This document shows, one piece after another, positions 60,123 to 64,000 of a DNA stretch of 64,000 nucleotides. Source of the stretch: Favolaschia claudopus (lineage: Eukaryota > Basidiomycota > Agaricomycetes > Agaricales > Mycenaceae); NCBI GenBank assembly GCA_037176885.1, contig JAWWNJ010000082.1, positions 248,001-312,000 on the forward strand, in the 5' to 3' direction. The position numbers and the translations under genes are program-made. The notes below the pieces were generated by a model. That model was not told the origin of the DNA, searched no databases, and was given only the letters and a program-made list of their open reading frames with translations. How positions within the stretch are numbered: position 1 is the stretch's first letter; each line of letters starts with the position of its first letter.

Positions 60123-60540
60123 GTTCCGCAAAGGTGAAGCTTTCCTTGTGAAGATTGCCTTATTTAGTCTTACTTGATCGTTATAGCTGTTGAACTCACC
60201 TTGTCGCATGTGAATGAAGTTCAGAACTGAGTGATATAAATTAGAATCTGGTGCATATCAATGAAAATCTATATTTCTGGAATGTGATTAGTTGCATGTG
60301 GCTCGAGAATTTGGCGCGCCTTATCGTCGAAGTAAGTTGGGAGTCATCTTGCCTCTTTGTGGGCGCCAGATCGTGACGTTACCAAATTCGAGTCGCCGTG
60401 CAGAACTATTTACGGAAATAGTTCGGCCGATTGGACCTTGCGCCACTCTTCGGTGGGCTGTACCTGCATCATGATGGGACCCATGTACTTATAAAGCGGT
60501 GGGTGGGTGAACATTGACCCTTGACAAAAGGAACTCAGCA

Positions 60541-61474
60541 ATGTCCATCTCAGTGAGACAACTCACTCAACCCACCGGCAAGTCCTTCAGAAAGATTGAG
60601 CCCTGAGCCCCTTGTGAGATCTGTTTTCAGACGATGAGACCCGGGACGCCACCCGAGTACTTCACGAGGCTTTTGAAAGAAGTTTGTGTTCTATTCCGCT
60701 CTGTACATGAACCCTACTGAAACTCGTCCAGAGTACTTTTTGCCTGCACTCGGGGGCGATCAAAGTCTGGTAGAGCCGTTCCTGCTGGCTCATGTCAAAG
60801 CGACTGTCATCGGTGGCCAGCTCTATGTTGCTGAACTCCCTGGGACGGGTATAGTCGGAGTAGCGTTATGGTTCGGCCCCGGCCAAAAATTTCTGTCCGG
60901 GTTCGTTACTTCTTCATTGCTTAATCCTGAGCGCAAACACGACTTTAGCAACGAACAGCGTGATGCAGGCTGGAATCAAACCATGAATGTTCTCGATACT
61001 GCATGCCAGAACTGGTGGGATAATGTGGTGCCGACCATGTTTATGCCTGTACTTCTCTGATTATTGACTAGTTTCTGTCTCTTGCCGATACGGTTCCTGA
61101 GCGCCTGTATGGTCCTGGTCAACAACAAGCCTCGTACCACCTGCAGACCTTCGGAGTTCTCCCTCAGCACCAGAAGAAAGGATATGGGACAGCGTTGATG
61201 TCCGCTGTTGAAGAAAAGGTCAACATTTCAATCACATCGTGCCACTTCAAATTTCATACATTAACAGGCAAAGCTCACTTCCTCTGATGTTGTCCTCGAG
61301 ACAATGGGCGAGGCAGCAGTTCGTTGAATCGATTGTCATTGTGCTGTCCGGCTGACCGCTTCGTAGGTTCCCATCTACAAAAAACTTGGCTTCGAGGTCC
61401 TCGGACCTGAAGTGATTAAGACGCCTCGCGGAGAGGCGAATGCGTATTGTTTCAGGAAGCGTACCGGAAAATAG
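60541..61474 (+). pseudogene. GNAT acetyltransferase, apparently frameshifted
   Basis: A TATAAAG box at 60490 precedes the ATG at 60541. Exon 1 (60541-60577) ends in MSISVRQLTQPT and is followed by an intron with a GC donor (gcaagt..ttcag). Exon 2 starts DDETRDATRVLHEAFE, but the frame then ends in a stop after about 10 further codons, while the next frame carries the expected continuation FVFYSALYMNPTETRPEYF. No intron fits, so a one- or two-base indel near 60675 is likely. Further on are FGVLPQHQKKGYGTALMSA (acetyl-CoA-binding motif A, Q/RxxGxG/A type) and VPIYKKLGFEVLGPE (motif B), ending at the TAG at 61472. The substrate is unknown. If the indel is an assembly error, the gene would be intact. 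Confidence 0.65.
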
Positions 61475-62365
61475 ACTGTACTGTTTTGGTGTTCACCACG
61501 CATGCCAGGTAGTACAGTACTTAGTACTAATAAACTTGAATGAAATCGCGAGTGTTGATTGCAGTCACGGTCGATTTAAGACGGCCGCCAAAGGCCGTCA
61601 TTATACTGCGTGCTGGACGAGGGAATTCGCATTTTGGTGCCACTCGACGCATCCTCTGTTCATGGCGAAACGATGGCTGTAGAGCGGTATGTCACGGTCG
61701 TCGGTGATCAATCACTGATCATGGTTGACACTATGGTTGATTCGCGTGTGACTTTGTATTGTCCCACGCTTGTCATTCGAGCCGTTTTCCTCACCTTCCC
61801 TTTGCGGCCTTTGCCTTGGCTGTCCGCGAAACTGCAAAGCGCCACATACGACTCGCTGACGGTACGAGTTGCATCTTTCTGAGTCGAGGCTCGCTGCATT
61901 CTGATTCGACGCTCGGTCGCCGCTTGCATTCTGGTGTCAACGGCCCCATGACATCGAAACACCGTCTCAAATATACTGTCCGCCGTTTCAGCGGCGAAGG
62001 TGAACCGCCATGGTGAACCTTGAATAGCTATCGCGCGCCGCTCACCAATCATAGCCTGTTCAACATTGCACGGAATGTACAATAGTACGACATCTAAACG
62101 CCGCAATCAACAGTTTCCTAGGACTCTGACTGATCAAGTTGAAGGGCGGCATCCAGATTGAAGCATCCACATAGAAATAGATCTTTGGGGCCTCAGTTCG
62201 TCGGCCCATCAGACAGAACAATGTACGATGCTGTGGGATGTTCCTCACACCCGGGAAGGCGCGATTATCTCTGACTATCACCTCCATGAGTCTCGCGTCA
62301 CCTTGAGAAGATAATAAAATAGGTTGTCGCTGGCGCTTCTACACTCTCGCTGTTCGTTCACCGTG
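61475..62365. other. Intergenic between GNAT and UstYa 2
   Basis: About 890 bases with no supported gene. It holds a palindromic TAGTACAGTACTTAGTACTA near 61510 and GACGGCCGCCAAAGGCCGTC near 61580, perhaps remnants of mobile-element ends. An AT-rich GATAATAAAATAGG near 62310 may be the UstYa 2 promoter. Confidence 0.35.
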
Positions 62366-63020
62366 ATGTATGCCCCACAAGCGTCGGTCGTGGTGTCTGC
62401 GCTCTGCATTCTTGCAATCCTCAACATTACGACGGTCATACTCGGTTATTATCGCCACATAGAAACAAGTCTGAACATCCCGAGTGAGTTATCTTTCAAT
62501 TGCATTTAATCAGGGGATACTAATTCCTACCTCTTCAACAGCGTACATTGATAAAAACTATCCTCTCGAGCTTGTCGGTTGGGACATCGAACCTGTGGAG
62601 ATGGCTTTCCACGAAACCGTCCGGTTCGACCTTAACGCGTCCGACAGCGCGGCCGACCGGGAATGGCGCTTGCTCTACGTCCCTCCTTACACCGTTCATC
62701 TAGGGCCCGGACAGCGTTTATTCGCTCTGGCCTTTTACCACCAGTTTCATTGTCTGCGAGCCATGCAGTTCGCCATAACTCATCCAGAGGATCATACTTA
62801 CACCCTCGAGCATATTCAGCACTGCTTGAACTATCTCAGACAACATCTGTTATGTGCGGCAGACGACGAACTTGAGGCCGGGGATTTTCTGAGATGGGAT
62901 CTCACACCAGGTCATTTGGAATCACTTCGGGTTTGCAGGGATTGGGAGAAGGTGTACCATATCGTTGACACATCTCTGATGGATTTCAAGGAGTCGACAC
63001 ACTCTCCGATCCGTACATAG
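62366..63020 (+). CDS. UstYa-family (DUF3328) protein 2, 198 residues
   Basis: Exons 62366-62483 and 62542-63020 join in phase. The N-terminal helix (VVVSALCILAILNITTVILG) anchors the protein. Both family motifs are intact: YHQFHCLRAM (HxxHC) and EHIQHCLNYLRQHLLC (HxxHC plus LRQ). CRDWEKVYH near the C-terminus also matches. The family contains copper- or iron-type oxidases and cyclases that modify ribosomal peptides such as ustiloxin; the reaction here is not predictable. An alternative upstream in-frame start would need a non-ATG codon, so the ATG at 62366 is preferred. Confidence 0.9.
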
Positions 63021-63246
63021 CTGTTTGAGTGTTAGTATTATCTCCGTTGCTCGTTCTCAATATAGCGCGTGAAGTCGGGCTTTTTACCTTCAAGTTCCAC
63101 CGTGTTTAGATCAAGATTCAGCAAAGATCTAGGGTACCCATTTTGCTAAGATGTTCATCATCGGAAGTGCACAACTCCGGTGGAAGTTCGAACTTGAACG
63201 GCAATTGGAAAGGAGATCGTGACAGTGTTCCCTTTACCCGCACACC

Positions 63247-63924
63247 ATGAATTTCAGTTATCCATTGTCTCAGAGCCGACCTCGTAATTTCTCTCTTCGT
63301 TGGATACTCTGGACGCTTGGAGGAATCAACTTCTTAATATTGCTAGTCGGTATTCGGCGGACGTGGCTTCGCGTTCATGAGCCCCACGGTATTTTTCCTT
63401 CGTTGCGCAAGTTCCGAGTCGTTCATTGACATAAAGAATAAGTAGACACCGTTTACCTGGGTCAGAACGATCCTCTTGAGCTCCCCCTCCATTTTGAAGC
63501 TGTGGGGATGAGCCTGCTCCGAGAAACCACTCGATTCGACATGGATTTATCGAGTAATATCTCTCTCAAGGAATGGGAAACACTCTCCGTGCATCCTTTT
63601 GTTGTCCATCTTGGCGCCAACAGACGTGCTTTCACCGTCGCGTACTATCACCAATGGCATTGCGTCCACGTTCTTTCTTTGACTTTCCTCAGAGGGGAAT
63701 ACAAACGTCTCACGAACGAACATGTCCAGCACTGCCTGAACTACCTGCGACAATCCTTTCTCTGTCTCTCCGACGACAGCTTAGAACCAGGGGATTTCAT
63801 GAGTGCTCATATGAACGTGTTCGGGGGCAATGTGGTTTGTAGGAATTGGGAGGAGGTGGACTTTTTCGTGGATAGAAATTTGAAGGATTGGATGGAATGG
63901 AATAAAACCAATTTCGCACTGTAA
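63247..63924 (+). CDS. UstYa-family (DUF3328) protein 3, 206 residues
   Basis: Exons 63247-63388 and 63446-63924 join in phase. The N-terminus has the membrane helix (WILWTLGGINFLILLVGI). The family motifs are YHQWHCVHVL and EHVQHCLNYLRQSFLC, both intact, and CRNWEEVDFF closes the domain. It lies 226 bases after UstYa 2 in the same direction and shares its exon sizes (exon 2 is 479 bases in both), so the two arose by tandem duplication. The activity is unknown, as for UstYa 2. Confidence 0.9.
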
Positions 63925-64000
63925 CGGTGTATGCACCTCTATGATAATTCTTCGATTCAACAAACTTAGACACAATACACCAAAGTAATTGCATAAGCGA

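Overview
The window looks like nuclear DNA from an agaricomycete (mushroom-forming basidiomycete). Genes are split by many short introns of about 40-70 bp with GT..AG ends. Several products belong to families typical of these fungi: an F-box-like/LRR pair, a DUF6697-type protein, UstYa-like proteins, a fungal seven-helix protein and a kinase-like protein with a degenerate catalytic loop. I see no rRNA, tRNA, reverse transcriptase or transposase gene.

Bases 1-30,360 are a head-to-tail tandem array of a unit of about 9.87 kb. It holds three full units starting at 1, 9871 and 19742 (periods 9870, 9871 and 10073) and a partial fourth. The phase is arbitrary, because the array runs off the left edge. 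Units 1 and 2 differ, as far as I can see, only by five single-base homopolymer length changes. Unit 3 is a mosaic: its ends match the others, but 21723-28335 is a diverged version. Each unit carries three things. The first is a minus-strand array of roughly 190-bp exon/intron-like modules, each with a GC-rich hairpin. The second is a plus-strand array of short exon/intron-like modules downstream of a TATA box. The third is a minus-strand spliced gene for a protein with a GDIYLDT motif and a long disordered tail. The two module arrays point away from a shared central region and their exon-like blocks have no consistent reading frame. My reading is two divergent spliced RNAs of modular structure, which I cannot name.

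Bases 31.4-57.5 kb are single-copy sequence: an MFS hexose transporter (+), a DUF6697-type protein (+), a secreted alpha/beta hydrolase of epoxide-hydrolase type (-), a conserved acidic-region protein (-), an F-box-like/LRR protein (-), a 955-residue disordered protein with a C-terminal coiled coil (+), a protein kinase-like protein (+), a PQ-loop membrane protein (-), a single-pass membrane protein (-), a multi-pass membrane protein (+), a second F-box-like/LRR paralogue (-) with two 306-bp direct repeats next to its start, and a seven-helix membrane protein (-).

Bases 58.3-64 kb hold a compact group: a short MITE-like element, three UstYa-family (DUF3328) genes, a 49-residue secreted peptide gene with its own TATA box, and a GNAT acetyltransferase gene that appears frameshifted. 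UstYa proteins are known from ribosomal-peptide (ustiloxin, cyclochlorotine-type) and related pathways. A signal-peptide-bearing small gene divergent from one of them makes this group a candidate small-peptide biosynthetic cluster; this is inference, and the cluster may continue beyond 64,000.
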